In this document: in pieces, positions 20,085 through 29,248 of the stretch
Position numbering within the stretch: position 1 is the first letter of the stretch
Layout: every line of letters starts with the position of its first letter
NCBI GenBank assembly: GCA_949316235.1
Contig: OX438752.1
Span: forward strand, 1,697,001 to 1,761,000
Source of the DNA: Oegoconia quadripuncta
Taxonomy: Eukaryota > Arthropoda > Insecta > Lepidoptera > Autostichidae
Length of the DNA stretch: 64,000 bases
Reading direction: 5' to 3'
The notes under the pieces: generated by a model
Told to the model about the DNA's origin: nothing
Database searches by the model: none
Seen by the model: the letters and a program-made list of their open reading frames with translations, nothing else
Translations under genes and position numbers: made by a program

Positions 20085-20534
20085 TTAATTTGAAAATATA
20101 TCTTTTATATTACTTTTTTTCTTCCTGTCAACTCCTCTTCGCTTAGATGGTTTCAATGAAATGGTAGGTTTCTTTCGAAGTCTCTTGATTTTATACCCTG
20201 AGCCAGACATAAGCGAATCAATTTTGTTATCCGCTTTTCGTTTTAAATTAGCACTTGCTTCTTTGAGTCGAGACTTAATTGATTCCCCCATTGGTTGTGC
20301 CCTGACCATATCTGATAATAAACCTACTCCTGCGCTTAATGCCTCTTTCCCGACTGTCTTGGCACCACTTGCTATGAGTGGAAATACAGATCTAAATAGT
20401 CCGCCCAAAAAACTTCCAATGCCGTGACCACGTTGATGCGGTACACCTCTGTATATGATACCTACACCTGATCCAGCTTGATTAGAATAATAATGATGAT
20501 AAGGACAAACGATATTATCACGCTTATAATTCAT
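20085..20534 (-). CDS. pVI/pX-like basic core or minor capsid protein
   Basis: The 149-aa protein has a glycine-rich start ('GSGVGIIYRGVPHQRGHGIG'), an amphipathic/hydrophobic middle ('SFLGGLFRSVFPLIASGAKT') and a very basic C-terminus ('KIKRLRKKP', 'KPSKRRGVDRKKK'). This organisation resembles adenovirus pVI and mu/pX core proteins and their adintovirus/Polinton counterparts, which bind DNA or lyse membranes. Its ATG overlaps the stop of the upstream penton-like gene as ATGA (20534-20531), and it ends 2 nt before the capsid gene. The tight coupling supports co-expression with capsid proteins. Confidence 0.7.
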   Translation of the reverse strand: MNYKRDNIVCPYHHYYSNQAGSGVGIIYRGVPHQRGHGIGSFLGGLFRSVFPLIASGAKTVGKEALSAGVGLLSDMVRAQPMGESIKSRLKEASANLKRKADNKIDSLMSGSGYKIKRLRKKPTISLKPSKRRGVDRKKKSNIKDIFSN

Positions 20535-21310
20535 TTTATTCGTTTAAAATGTAGTTTAACACATGCAGTTCCAAACTGGAATGGAACTCTATTACCAATG
20601 CTTGTTCTTATATCTATTTCGATTATGTCAAATTCTCTGCGCATTACTGGAAGATAATGAATTGGAGATAATACGTGCATTTTATAAGCACCATAGTTGT
20701 ATTTTGATGGATCTAGCGGTATGATTCTAAATAATGAGGTCATTACATCTCCAACTATTTGAGGATGAATAATATCAGAGTAAATAAATAGCTGTGATGG
20801 TAATCCTAATTGTAAGTTCGCTGGGTATTTAGCGTATGGATCCGCAATTAAATTTGTATATGGCTCGAAACCGAGTTGAAGATTTAATGTAGGTGACAAA
20901 ATCAACGATGATACACTGCGAGTTAAGTTCGTAACAGTGATAAGTTTCGAGTCGTTATCAATTTGGAATGCCACTTGATTTTGTAGGAGGCTATTTTCAT
21001 TAAATACTTTTAGAAAATTGTTGATGTTATCATAAGGAAATGAAGGAATTTGGGATTTATATTCCACTGATATTAATGATTCGTCATCTCCTTCGACTAT
21101 TACTTTCTTCTTGACGAAAAGAATATTCTCATTTTCTTGGACGTTAAATATAGCACAGGGATAATGAAATTCAGCTAATCCTACAACCCATTCTCCTTCC
21201 AATTGAACAGTTTTAGGTAACTTTGTTACAAAGTTGGCGGTTGTATTTTGGGGGAAATATGCAGTTGAACTATTGCTTGGCAAAGTAAGATAAAAACTAT
21301 CTTCCGTCAT
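20531..21310 (-). CDS. Probable penton/minor capsid protein (PX)
   Basis: I place the start at the ATG 21310-21308 (259 aa) rather than the upstream ATG at 21340 (269 aa). This puts the start in an ATGA overlap with the integrase stop and directly before the conserved-looking 'FYLTLPSNSSTAYF'. Motifs seen include 'LPKTVQLEGEWVVGLAEFHY' and a beta-rich body, which fit the Polinton minor capsid protein, a single jelly-roll forming vertices. The C-terminus ends 'GTACVKLHFKRIK'. The penton assignment rests on position between integrase and pVI/capsid genes and on remembered family motifs. Confidence 0.65.
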   Translation of the reverse strand: MTEDSFYLTLPSNSSTAYFPQNTTANFVTKLPKTVQLEGEWVVGLAEFHYPCAIFNVQENENILFVKKKVIVEGDDESLISVEYKSQIPSFPYDNINNFLKVFNENSLLQNQVAFQIDNDSKLITVTNLTRSVSSLILSPTLNLQLGFEPYTNLIADPYAKYPANLQLGLPSQLFIYSDIIHPQIVGDVMTSLFRIIPLDPSKYNYGAYKMHVLSPIHYLPVMRREFDIIEIDIRTSIGNRVPFQFGTACVKLHFKRIK

Positions 21311-22389
21311 ATTGTTTCTAAGTTTAATGCGGATATCCAACTATTAAATTTATTAGGATATCCTTTCCATTTGACTAGCACTTCCTTTCTGTTGCCAGAA
21401 TAGCGAGTGCGTATTATTTTATCTATTTTGTAGGTAATAGTGGGGTCATAGATTACTTTTTGTAATTCCCTTCCATAAAATGTACCAATTATTGATTCAT
21501 TTTGTAGATCTTTTAATTTGTAAACCAACCAAGGAAGTCTTTTTACAATGGATTCTATTACAAATATTTCATCGGACCAATTTGTTTCATAACCTTTCTG
21601 GAAAATGTGTTTATATTTCGTTATTCTAACATAATCACCTACTTTAAATGGTAATCGGTCTGAAGTGTTTAAGTTGTACCTATCATATAAATTAGACCAT
21701 ACTGTCATTATATTACTGGAATTCACATCACTTGGACACATTTTTATACTTGAATGGACACTGTGATTATAAGAATATAATAAATCTTGTAAAATATCAA
21801 CATACCTATACGTATTATTATGTGTGAAATATCGCCACATTTTCATTTTTAGGGTTCTTTGAAATCTTTCCACAATACTGGCCTTTATGTCCGGATTGTT
21901 AGTTGTATAGTAATTAATATTTTTCTTTTTGAAGTACTGGTTTACATCTCTTGAAACAAATTCTGTACCTTTATCAGATTGTATATGTCTAGGAGTAGCT
22001 TTCGCTTCAATAAATATGCTTTCAAAACATATCTTTACAGTTTTAGAATTTTTCTTTTTCATAGGTCTCGCAAATGCATACTTACTAAACACATCAATAA
22101 CACAGAGAATATAATTAAATCCATCATTATATTGATTGTATGTTCGCATGTCACTTAAATCTGCTTGCCAGAGTTCATTAAAATTAGATAAAATATATTT
22201 ATTTCTAGGAAATCGCCTATTGACAGGTTTATGTAAAGTATAAGTTTCTTGGGATTGTAACCACTTCTTTACATCCTTTTCATTCATTTTCCCTTGCATA
22301 GCTTTCGTCAATTTTTCAATGCTACTGTATCCAGCTGGATGAGAGACATCATAATAAATTTTATTTATATTATCTATATGGGAGTCCAT
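21307..22389 (-). CDS. Retroviral-type integrase with chromodomain (INT)
   Basis: 360 aa. The DDE core is placed at Asp77 ('LWQADLSDM'), Asp139 ('IQSDKGTEF') and Glu174 ('SIVERFQRTLK'), with 34 residues between the last two (DD35E). 'CVIDVFSKYAFARPMKKK' lies between. An SH3-like C-terminal part ('FKVGDYVRITKYK', 249-261) is followed by a chromodomain-like end ('YKIDKIIRTRYSG...VKWKGYPNKFNSW', 320-351). It joins the terminal repeats to target DNA; the 6-bp duplication at the element ends is its expected product. Its ATG overlaps the upstream gene by 16 nt, and its stop overlaps the penton gene start as ATGA. The active site looks complete. Confidence 0.92.
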   Translation of the reverse strand: MDSHIDNINKIYYDVSHPAGYSSIEKLTKAMQGKMNEKDVKKWLQSQETYTLHKPVNRRFPRNKYILSNFNELWQADLSDMRTYNQYNDGFNYILCVIDVFSKYAFARPMKKKNSKTVKICFESIFIEAKATPRHIQSDKGTEFVSRDVNQYFKKKNINYYTTNNPDIKASIVERFQRTLKMKMWRYFTHNNTYRYVDILQDLLYSYNHSVHSSIKMCPSDVNSSNIMTVWSNLYDRYNLNTSDRLPFKVGDYVRITKYKHIFQKGYETNWSDEIFVIESIVKRLPWLVYKLKDLQNESIIGTFYGRELQKVIYDPTITYKIDKIIRTRYSGNRKEVLVKWKGYPNKFNSWISALNLETI

Positions 22390-23141
22390 TTCTCCCAGTC
22401 AAGTTTTCTTTTGTGAAACAAGCCACCAGGTTTTTGCTTTGGCGTTTTAATTTGAGCTGGATCGTCTTTCTCTAAATCAGATGAATGAATATTATTAATA
22501 TATTCAAGCGTTTCTGGGTTACCTATACAAGATAACGGTATTTTTATATCCCTTAAAGCTGAAGCAAACTTCTCCCAGCCTAATGGTTTTGGGCGTCGTA
22601 ATGGTCTTAGGGCATCGTTCACTAAATCCACAATATTACTGTTATCAATAACTTCGTCATTGATTACAACATGACCATTGGTATCCCATTTAATAATATT
22701 TTCATGATCCAATATACCTTCCAATAACAACTCGCCCTTCTTTTTATATGTTTTTGGTATATACTTAAATAAATAATTTGGAGTGTAACGTGATGAGATA
22801 TGTTTTTCCGCTGCTACGTCTTCCTCTATTCTTGGCAATTCTGGAACTATTGTTTTAACATCACTTTCTTCCTTTTTAATAGTCTTAAAAACATCATACA
22901 TAGAGTCATCTGTAACTATTGGTAATTTAATGGGATGACGTTCTTTATTAGCAAAATGTAAATATCTTTGTAAAATTTGCGAGTACTGTGTCCACTTCTC
23001 ACGATCATCAATTTTACTGTGTAAGATTTTACTCATTTCCTCATCAAGACGGGATAAGGGCTTTTCATGAACATGGTTACTGTCTCTAATCCTTTCTAGG
23101 ATGTGGGGTTCCACAAGTATCATTTTCTTTGTATGTTCCAT
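22374..23141 (-). CDS. Polinton-specific protein of unknown function, 255 aa
   Basis: Begins 'MEHTKKMILVEPHILERI' and is rich in charged residues, with a helical N-terminal third ('LSRLDEEMSKILHSK', 'YSQILQRYLHFANK') and a central beta/alpha segment ('GHVVINDEVIDNSNIVDLVN'). Similar proteins recur beside the integrase in insect Polintons as I remember them, but I know no function. The start is 8 nt after the stop of the 109-aa gene, and the end overlaps integrase by 16 nt. No catalytic motif is visible. Confidence 0.75.
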   Translation of the reverse strand: MEHTKKMILVEPHILERIRDSNHVHEKPLSRLDEEMSKILHSKIDDREKWTQYSQILQRYLHFANKERHPIKLPIVTDDSMYDVFKTIKKEESDVKTIVPELPRIEEDVAAEKHISSRYTPNYLFKYIPKTYKKKGELLLEGILDHENIIKWDTNGHVVINDEVIDNSNIVDLVNDALRPLRRPKPLGWEKFASALRDIKIPLSCIGNPETLEYINNIHSSDLEKDDPAQIKTPKQKPGGLFHKRKLDWEKWTPI

Positions 23142-23149
23142 TGTAATTT

Positions 23150-23479
23150 TTACTTATTTAGAAACGAACTTAGTAATCCACTGAGAACGGAACCTAAAAT
23201 AATGGGTAGGAATGCTCCACCTTTCTGTATAATAATTCGTTTTCGAGAGTTACTTTTACCTTTAGACACCAATTTTCTCAATATAGTTTTGTATTTATTC
23301 AACTTGGATTTATCTTGATTCTTCAGAGGAATTTTACCATTTAAAATATTATAAATGCATTCACATAAACAATTTATTTCTTCATCCTTACAAACCTTCA
23401 ATAAAGCTGTACAATACTTAGGTTTGAGTGTATGTAATGCTTTTAATAAGTCTAGATGCGTCGTCACTCTACCAACCAT
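23150..23479 (-). CDS. Small Polinton protein with hydrophobic C-terminus
   Basis: 109 aa. The helical N-terminal half ('LKPKYCTALLKVCKDEEINC') is followed by a basic linker ('KGKSNSRKRIIIQKGG') and a C-terminal membrane-like segment ('AFLPIILGSVLSGLLSSFL'). The single C-terminal hydrophobic helix suggests a membrane-inserting or capsid-interior peptide; this is inference. The N-terminal half is paralogous to the 72-aa gene just upstream (23531-23749). It lies between that gene and the 255-aa gene. Confidence 0.7.
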   Translation of the reverse strand: MVGRVTTHLDLLKALHTLKPKYCTALLKVCKDEEINCLCECIYNILNGKIPLKNQDKSKLNKYKTILRKLVSKGKSNSRKRIIIQKGGAFLPIILGSVLSGLLSSFLNK

Positions 23480-23530
23480 TGTAAACGACTGATAATATTT
23501 TTACAATGTTGTTAATATTAGAAGCAAATA

Positions 23531-23749
23531 CTAAGCAATGTTTGTTGAAAAGAAACAATGTAGATTTAAGAAGCTAAATTTTGATTCCCGGACTTCCTTT
23601 ATGGGGATTTCATCCAAAGTATCTAAAATACTTTCACAGATACGATTTATTTTGTCATCAGTACATTCTTTTAATAGAGCTTTGCGATATTTAGGTGTTA
23701 GTACTTGTAAAACTAACTCTCGATCTCGTGTCACTGCTTCTTCAGACAT
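23531..23749 (-). CDS. Truncated paralogue of the 109-aa Polinton protein
   Basis: 72 aa. 'LTPKYRKALLKECTDDKINR' aligns with 'LKPKYCTALLKVCKDEEINC' of the next gene, and the similarity runs to about residue 58. The basic linker and the hydrophobic C-terminal helix are missing and the frame ends in unrelated residues. It is either a decayed tandem duplicate or a tail-less regulatory form. Its ATG shares one base with the stop of the ATPase gene (TAATG at 23751-23747). Confidence 0.6.
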   Translation of the reverse strand: MSEEAVTRDRELVLQVLTPKYRKALLKECTDDKINRICESILDTLDEIPIKEVRESKFSFLNLHCFFSTNIA

Positions 23750-24411
23750 TATCTACTGTTAACTGTAATTTTATCACGATACGTATTATATTTATAACCC
23801 TTTTTCGATACATAAACTACACAATTGCTATTGAGGGGAAATATCTTAGTCTTAAAACGACACATGTCGTCTGTATTTTGCTTTAAATCAATCATTAGAT
23901 AGCCATGTGCTTCTGACGTAGCATCTTTATAAGCTTCTTCTACGAACTTAGAGTTATCTGGGAACACTTGGCGCGCTAAATGGCGTATTTGTGTTCTATC
24001 CCGGGGATTTTTAAAATATACTATGTAACTTGAATTTAAAGAAATGTCACGTTGTCCTCTGCCTTGATGAAATAAATTTTGTGTTATATAAAACACGCTA
24101 AGGTTTCTATGATGACTACCTTTAGTAAAAATGTCCACTATACGACCATCGGATTCTCTCATAAGATCATCTATTATAAGTAATTGTGGTTGCTTCCCAT
24201 CAAACATGTTTAAATCCGGTATACCTTGACTGTAGTCGACGTTGTTCAAATTATATAAAGGTTGCATTTCATCGTAACACCATACTACTCGTGAAAAATT
24301 AGTGTTACATATTTCTTTCATAAATTTAAGAAAATTAGTGACAAAGTTTGATTTACCACACCCACTAGGACCTGCTACTATAGCTGTGAAGGGGTGTATG
24401 AAATGAATCAT
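23749..24411 (-). CDS. FtsK/HerA-type DNA-packaging ATPase (A32-like)
   Basis: 220 aa with a Walker A motif 'GPSGCGKS' (residues 14-21), Walker B 'LLIIDDL' (77-83), and 'ITQNLFHQGRG' (109-119), where the conserved Asn/Gln sensor lies. The length is normal for Polinton ATPases, which pump the genome into preformed capsids. Upstream of the ATG, on this strand, is a pyrimidine-rich run ending in CTACAG (AG at 24442-24441) that could be a 5'-UTR splice acceptor. The stop is coupled to the next gene by TAATG. All motif residues are intact. Confidence 0.9.
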   Translation of the reverse strand: MIHFIHPFTAIVAGPSGCGKSNFVTNFLKFMKEICNTNFSRVVWCYDEMQPLYNLNNVDYSQGIPDLNMFDGKQPQLLIIDDLMRESDGRIVDIFTKGSHHRNLSVFYITQNLFHQGRGQRDISLNSSYIVYFKNPRDRTQIRHLARQVFPDNSKFVEEAYKDATSEAHGYLMIDLKQNTDDMCRFKTKIFPLNSNCVVYVSKKGYKYNTYRDKITVNSR

Positions 24412-25132
24412 TTTTCATTATTGAGCGTGTTACTTGCAGGCTGTAGAATGGGGGAATGGAATAAAAACAATAAAACACTTATTATAAACTTTAAATTTTT
24501 TACTATATCGCTTCAAAAAGGTGTTATGGCTATGGAGAAGAAGCGACCTAAGAAACTCCACAACAACACATCTTTTAAAATTAGTCATCATACAGTATTA
24601 TTATTATATGAGTGTCGATAAATATATTCATATACTTCCCACATATACACAGAAATTTCATTTAATTTTTACTTTGATTTTATCAGCATATATTATTATT
24701 ATAAGCTCCCAATGTCCCACTGCTGGACAAAGGCCTCCTCTCCCTCATATATCAGCATATTATCAAAGTAAAAAAAAAAAAACAATAAAATCAATTTAAC
24801 ATCTCAATTAGTATTATCTTTCATTTTAAAATTACAAAAATAATAATTAACTATGTTTAATTTACTTATACATTTTTAGATTTTCTATACACATTAGTTG
24901 CTCAACAACCTGAGTTCTAGGACCCCCCACAAAATACTATATACGTTATACTACGACTACAAAACTATTTTCATACAATGAAGCGAAACAAATTGCAAAA
25001 ATAGTGCTACACGCTACATACGCATGTAATAAAAATTTGACACAATAGGTTAATTAATTATATAAGGCTACGACGTGTGAATAATAACTTTTTTATATAA
25101 AACTAAAAAATGTTCCTGACGTAAAAAATAAC
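24412..25132. other. Spacer between ATPase and polymerase genes with repeat insertions
   Basis: Non-coding, AT-rich. 24502-24563 matches the LINE-related repeat at 175-235. 24700-24740 contains 'cccactgctggacaaaggcc', a dispersed lepidopteran-type repeat, followed by poly-A at 24770-24782. Host repeats have therefore landed in the only large gap of the element without breaking a gene. The 3' end of the polymerase mRNA (- strand) must lie at the right side of this spacer. Confidence 0.65.
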
Positions 25133-28100
25133 TTAAAAGTGTTCACTTTTTCTTAATTTATAGTGCCCCCAAGCTAGAGTATCAGTACAATTTTCCAGTA
25201 AATGCCTTTTGGTGTCATTATGCGATAAAGAAATCTTATTAATTTTTTGGGTATAAATTACATGTTTAATAGATTTGAATCGCAACATCTCAGAAATGTG
25301 AATCTTTTTTTGGAATAAGCAACTTTTATATTGCTCCATATTAAAATTCTTTGTCACATTTTTATTGACACCTTTTGCTTTTGCTGTAAATTTGTGGTCT
25401 ACATCAATCGCATACATTTTTGATCTCAATCCAACAAACTCTCTAAATATTTTTCCATTATTTTCATCTTTAAAGAGACCTAGTTTCTTCCTATTAACTA
25501 GCGGTAACCCATACTTATTATCCATGGGATAATCAGATGTATCAAAGTAAGTCAATAAATCGGGCTTTATGTCATAATATATATTTTTACTATATATCTG
25601 ATAGATAAGACTATCGGTATCAGTATAAAGTAGTTTTAAATTCTTTTGAAATTTAATTTTCATATAGTCATAGTGAAAGTCATACATTAATGTTTTCGAA
25701 ATATCTAATATGCAAAAACCTAAATATATAGGCTTGTTATACAGCAATTTAGTTTTTCTTAATTGTATAGCTACCAACGATTCTGAGAAAATTGAAAGAC
25801 TGTGAAATTCAGGCCTCGATATTAATGATTGAGCACCTTCAACTTTACCTCGATTCTCCCAATGTGTGAGTAGTTTTACATTAACCCGTTTTTCGATATT
25901 TTCCATAGTTTTTCCAAAGACAGAGTTATTCATTAGTTTATAAAAATCCTTTTCAAAGTCTGAGACCGCTAAAGTACGCATATTTGTGTTTAAATCGATG
26001 TATTTTTTCAGCCATATACTTTGTTTAAATTTAAGTACTCGGTGTACTTTCGTTAATTGTAAACCATATTTTAAACATTGTTTTAGATTCCTATAATGGA
26101 TGATGTATTTAGTTTTATTGTTTAAATTTAGTATTAATTTTTTTTCTTTGCTATTTTCAGAGCATAAATTATCCGGACAGAAAGGTAGATCGGAATGAGA
26201 ATCGTGTAAATTATCAGGATATTGTAAATCAACTTCTAACACGAATCCATATTCTGAATCATCTGAAACGTTGAAATTAGTATTTACATCAACCCATTCA
26301 AACTCACCGATGGGGAGATATTGTGACATAGCCCAACCGTACAGGTTATTTGCATCTAGGTAGATCAAATAGGATGAAGGTAATTCATTATTGTAGTCTT
26401 CCATGAACATATTATTAGCTTTCGCGTGTCTATTGCTACATTGAGAAATACCGCCTCTAATACCTTTTTTTATGAACGCAATTTTGGCAAAATCGGTCAG
26501 AAGTTCTAGGTTTACTTTTGTATACTTCAACATGGCATCCCAACTCAGACCGGGCGCAGTAAAATAATGAGCAGGGTCTAAATCATAAGTAGATAAACAT
26601 AAACTTCTGAAATTCTCAAATATGTCAGTTAGTAATAAGACGTCGGTTTTTAAATATAAATCTGAGTAATCAGACATATTTTTACAATTAAAATGATTCC
26701 ATACGTCTTCTGCGTGTTTATAACTTTCCAGTGAAACATGCTCATTTACCAGCGAGTTATAAAATTTATCTTGGGCTGGAAGATAATCTTGTTTTAATAT
26801 ATTAAATGAAGTCATATATTCATAAGGGAAAATGCCTTTCCTAGTCAAACGCTTAAAATCTTCTTGATCCGGAAAATTTTTATGGAGTTCATGAAATTTG
26901 TCGGTTTTAAGATTTTGTGCTAACTTTTCCAAACTACACGACATGAATTTAAAAGAATCTAAAAATCTCAAGGTCATAGTATTATTTAAAACATTAATTT
27001 TTTTTGAAAATGATATATACTTTTCCTTGTTTTGGGGAATTATTTCAATATCTCCCTCATCAAAATTCAGCGCGTGAACAATGAAATGTGCATCATAATT
27101 ATTTAAGTTGTGCAAAAAGACAGGAACAAACCGGGGAGCTCTATAATTAGAAGCACACATCGAGTGAGCAACTCCTTTGTACAAGCCAGTATACCAATCA
27201 CAATATACCGTGGAATCATTTTTCAATTCACTTTCACAAATAAAACATACCCTACTTTGTAACACATCCCGATTATTTTCGGTGGTCAATGGCACTGGAC
27301 ATATCTGAAAGGAGTTTTTTCGACAGATGTTAATTAAATCATTTTTAAGAAATTTCATAAAAACCTGGGCACAATCTTCACCCGTATACTTTCTATAAAC
27401 AGAAAGTTGATCATTGTATGAACATTTAATATAATAGCCGAAACTATACACTTCGTGTTTTTGTATATTGGCTGTGAAGGATTTAGATGGGTCGTTTTTA
27501 CATGTTTGTATGGGCTTTAAAAATGATTCGAAATCTGCGTACACTACAAACGGAATTTTTAATTTTTTCTCATAATTGTTGAAGGCTAATCTGTTATTAG
27601 GTAGCGGTTCTCCACACCATATGGTTTTCCTCGGCTTGTCATTTGGTAAATCAGTTTTTATATGATTACAATCGAACTGATAGTGATTGTTTAACTGTTC
27701 CTGTGTTGGAAAATACAGCAAACAGCCGTCACAGATATAAACAGCGCCGTGTCTCGCAGTGATTTGATTACTAACTAATCTAGATAAATTCTTTATGTAG
27801 CAGTAATGGCCACAGTTACTAGCACCATTTTTCAAATATAATAAATTAATGTGAGTTTCTTTTCGATGTTTCGTGAAGTATAAAGGCCCAATGATTTGGT
27901 TTTTTTTCTCTTTAGCAACATATTCTAAACCGAAAACGTTTAAGCTGATATTATTTAGCTGTTCAAATTTATGAATATCTTTAAGTTTCATCGGGAAAGG
28001 AATGTTTGTGAAATTTAATTTGTTTTTATGACTTAAATATGACGTTACTCTGTCAGAATGTTGAGCAGCTGGATATAGTGCGGAAAGTACAGCCCATTGA

Positions 28101-29188
28101 AAACATTGTTGGTCATTATTTTTAACATTTACGATGGCTTTTTTGTGTTTTATATCAAGAGGCAAGTCTATATAGGAGGAACCGCGTAAAGGGTTAAATT
28201 TATTAACATTCATATCAAGATATATGATTTTCTCCAAACTCCAACCGCTGTCTTTCTTTTCAAAATTACTAACTTTTTCAGAAATTTCTTTAAAAATTAA
28301 TGAAATTATGCTATCAGGATCATCCCCCACGCAATAGCTATAATTAAAAGTTTGAAAGTCAAAAGAATTGTGTAAATCTTTTGTTTGTTGCACAAAATCG
28401 GCATGTAAAATAAAATTTACCTTGATGAGGGTTAAATCACTAATGCATTTGCTCATCAGTTGTAATAAAGTGGATTTTATTCCTAATAGAAATGATTCAG
28501 GCGTTTCGACTTCTAAATGTAATATATTGGAGTCTGAAGTTATTCGGTAAGTTTTTACCCTTTGTCCAAATGCACTCTCAATAACCTGAACATTTGCTAA
28601 GTTATCGTGAACAGTAATTAAATTATTTTTATGTAAATTACTCTTTAAATGGCTAGAAAAATATCGCTTGCTGACTGACACTTTACATATGGTACATTCT
28701 ACTATTAGTTTATCTAAGTAACTCACAGTTGGGGGCACTATTCTTGATGTTGATGGTTCTTGATAATCTTGACATTCTAGTGTTCGACGAGTCTTCGAAG
28801 CAGTTCCTTCACATGATTCCGATTTTCTTTTCCCGCCAACTTGAGAACTCGATCTGTAAAGAGGTGCATAGGTTAATAAGTATAGGTTAAAGTAAACATT
28901 CAAAATTAATATTACAATCGAGAACTCGATTATAATACTCACATTGCACAGCTTGCAATATGCTTGCATTAGCATAACACCATCAATTTCATCGGTCTCT
29001 CCAGTAGTCACATAATTTTTTTTTGAATGACCACGACAAGGTGTATAATAGGGCATAATCTCTAAGTCCTCCAACATGGCATTAGGCAGTTTGTGACTAA
29101 TATACCACATTCTAATACAACGATGAAATTTACTTATTATAAGTAATTTATTTAATGATAGTATTTCATCAGTCGACAAAGACAACAT
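25133..29188 (-). CDS. Protein-primed family B DNA polymerase (PolB)
   Basis: Open frame of 1351 codons from ATG 29188. Motifs by residue in this frame: exonuclease I 'VVYADFESF' (548-556), exonuclease II 'LNNYDAHF' (695-702), exonuclease III 'YSDLYLKTDVLLL' (841-853), polymerase A 'YLDANNLYGWA' (943-953), B 'NNSVFGKTMEN' (1087-1097) and C 'YTDTDS' (1188-1193). Before them lie a C2H2-like finger (C165, C168, H180, H186), a 'CFQWAV...HYCYIK' Cys/His block (362-466) and a C2HC finger (C486-C507); a Cys/His cluster sits inside the exonuclease region (648-678). The polymerase replicates the element from its ends, priming on a terminal protein. The start is uncertain: residues 1-112 include an 89-nt intron-like segment (28854-28942), and the acceptor at 28853 fits in phase with the TIR exon at 29362-29489. 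Confidence 0.93.
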   Translation of the reverse strand: MLSLSTDEILSLNKLLIISKFHRCIRMWYISHKLPNAMLEDLEIMPYYTPCRGHSKKNYVTTGETDEIDGVMLMQAYCKLCNVSIIIEFSIVILILNVYFNLYLLTYAPLYRSSSQVGGKRKSESCEGTASKTRRTLECQDYQEPSTSRIVPPTVSYLDKLIVECTICKVSVSKRYFSSHLKSNLHKNNLITVHDNLANVQVIESAFGQRVKTYRITSDSNILHLEVETPESFLLGIKSTLLQLMSKCISDLTLIKVNFILHADFVQQTKDLHNSFDFQTFNYSYCVGDDPDSIISLIFKEISEKVSNFEKKDSGWSLEKIIYLDMNVNKFNPLRGSSYIDLPLDIKHKKAIVNVKNNDQQCFQWAVLSALYPAAQHSDRVTSYLSHKNKLNFTNIPFPMKLKDIHKFEQLNNISLNVFGLEYVAKEKKNQIIGPLYFTKHRKETHINLLYLKNGASNCGHYCYIKNLSRLVSNQITARHGAVYICDGCLLYFPTQEQLNNHYQFDCNHIKTDLPNDKPRKTIWCGEPLPNNRLAFNNYEKKLKIPFVVYADFESFLKPIQTCKNDPSKSFTANIQKHEVYSFGYYIKCSYNDQLSVYRKYTGEDCAQVFMKFLKNDLINICRKNSFQICPVPLTTENNRDVLQSRVCFICESELKNDSTVYCDWYTGLYKGVAHSMCASNYRAPRFVPVFLHNLNNYDAHFIVHALNFDEGDIEIIPQNKEKYISFSKKINVLNNTMTLRFLDSFKFMSCSLEKLAQNLKTDKFHELHKNFPDQEDFKRLTRKGIFPYEYMTSFNILKQDYLPAQDKFYNSLVNEHVSLESYKHAEDVWNHFNCKNMSDYSDLYLKTDVLLLTDIFENFRSLCLSTYDLDPAHYFTAPGLSWDAMLKYTKVNLELLTDFAKIAFIKKGIRGGISQCSNRHAKANNMFMEDYNNELPSSYLIYLDANNLYGWAMSQYLPIGEFEWVDVNTNFNVSDDSEYGFVLEVDLQYPDNLHDSHSDLPFCPDNLCSENSKEKKLILNLNNKTKYIIHYRNLKQCLKYGLQLTKVHRVLKFKQSIWLKKYIDLNTNMRTLAVSDFEKDFYKLMNNSVFGKTMENIEKRVNVKLLTHWENRGKVEGAQSLISRPEFHSLSIFSESLVAIQLRKTKLLYNKPIYLGFCILDISKTLMYDFHYDYMKIKFQKNLKLLYTDTDSLIYQIYSKNIYYDIKPDLLTYFDTSDYPMDNKYGLPLVNRKKLGLFKDENNGKIFREFVGLRSKMYAIDVDHKFTAKAKGVNKNVTKNFNMEQYKSCLFQKKIHISEMLRFKSIKHVIYTQKINKISLSHNDTKRHLLENCTDTLAWGHYKLRKSEHF
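28854..28942 (-). other. Intron-like segment at the start of PolB
   Basis: Read on the - strand it begins GTGAGT and ends with a pyrimidine-rich CTTTACAG. It is 89 nt long, encodes a hydrophobic stretch if retained, and is open in the polymerase frame. Removing it with its own donor shifts the frame and meets a stop after 14 codons. The acceptor is in phase only with the donor at 29361. A short repeat (atcgagttctc) flanks the acceptor on both sides. Confidence 0.5.
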
Positions 29189-29248
29189 TGTTCTAAATTC
29201 AAAACTACGAATTAATTGTTAGTGATACCAATACCCCAGAACAACTCG

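Noticed and set aside
21311..21340. Longer start of the penton-like gene (269 aa)
   Set aside because: The downstream ATG overlaps the integrase stop as ATGA, like the next junction, and begins at the conserved-looking part; the longer form cannot be excluded.
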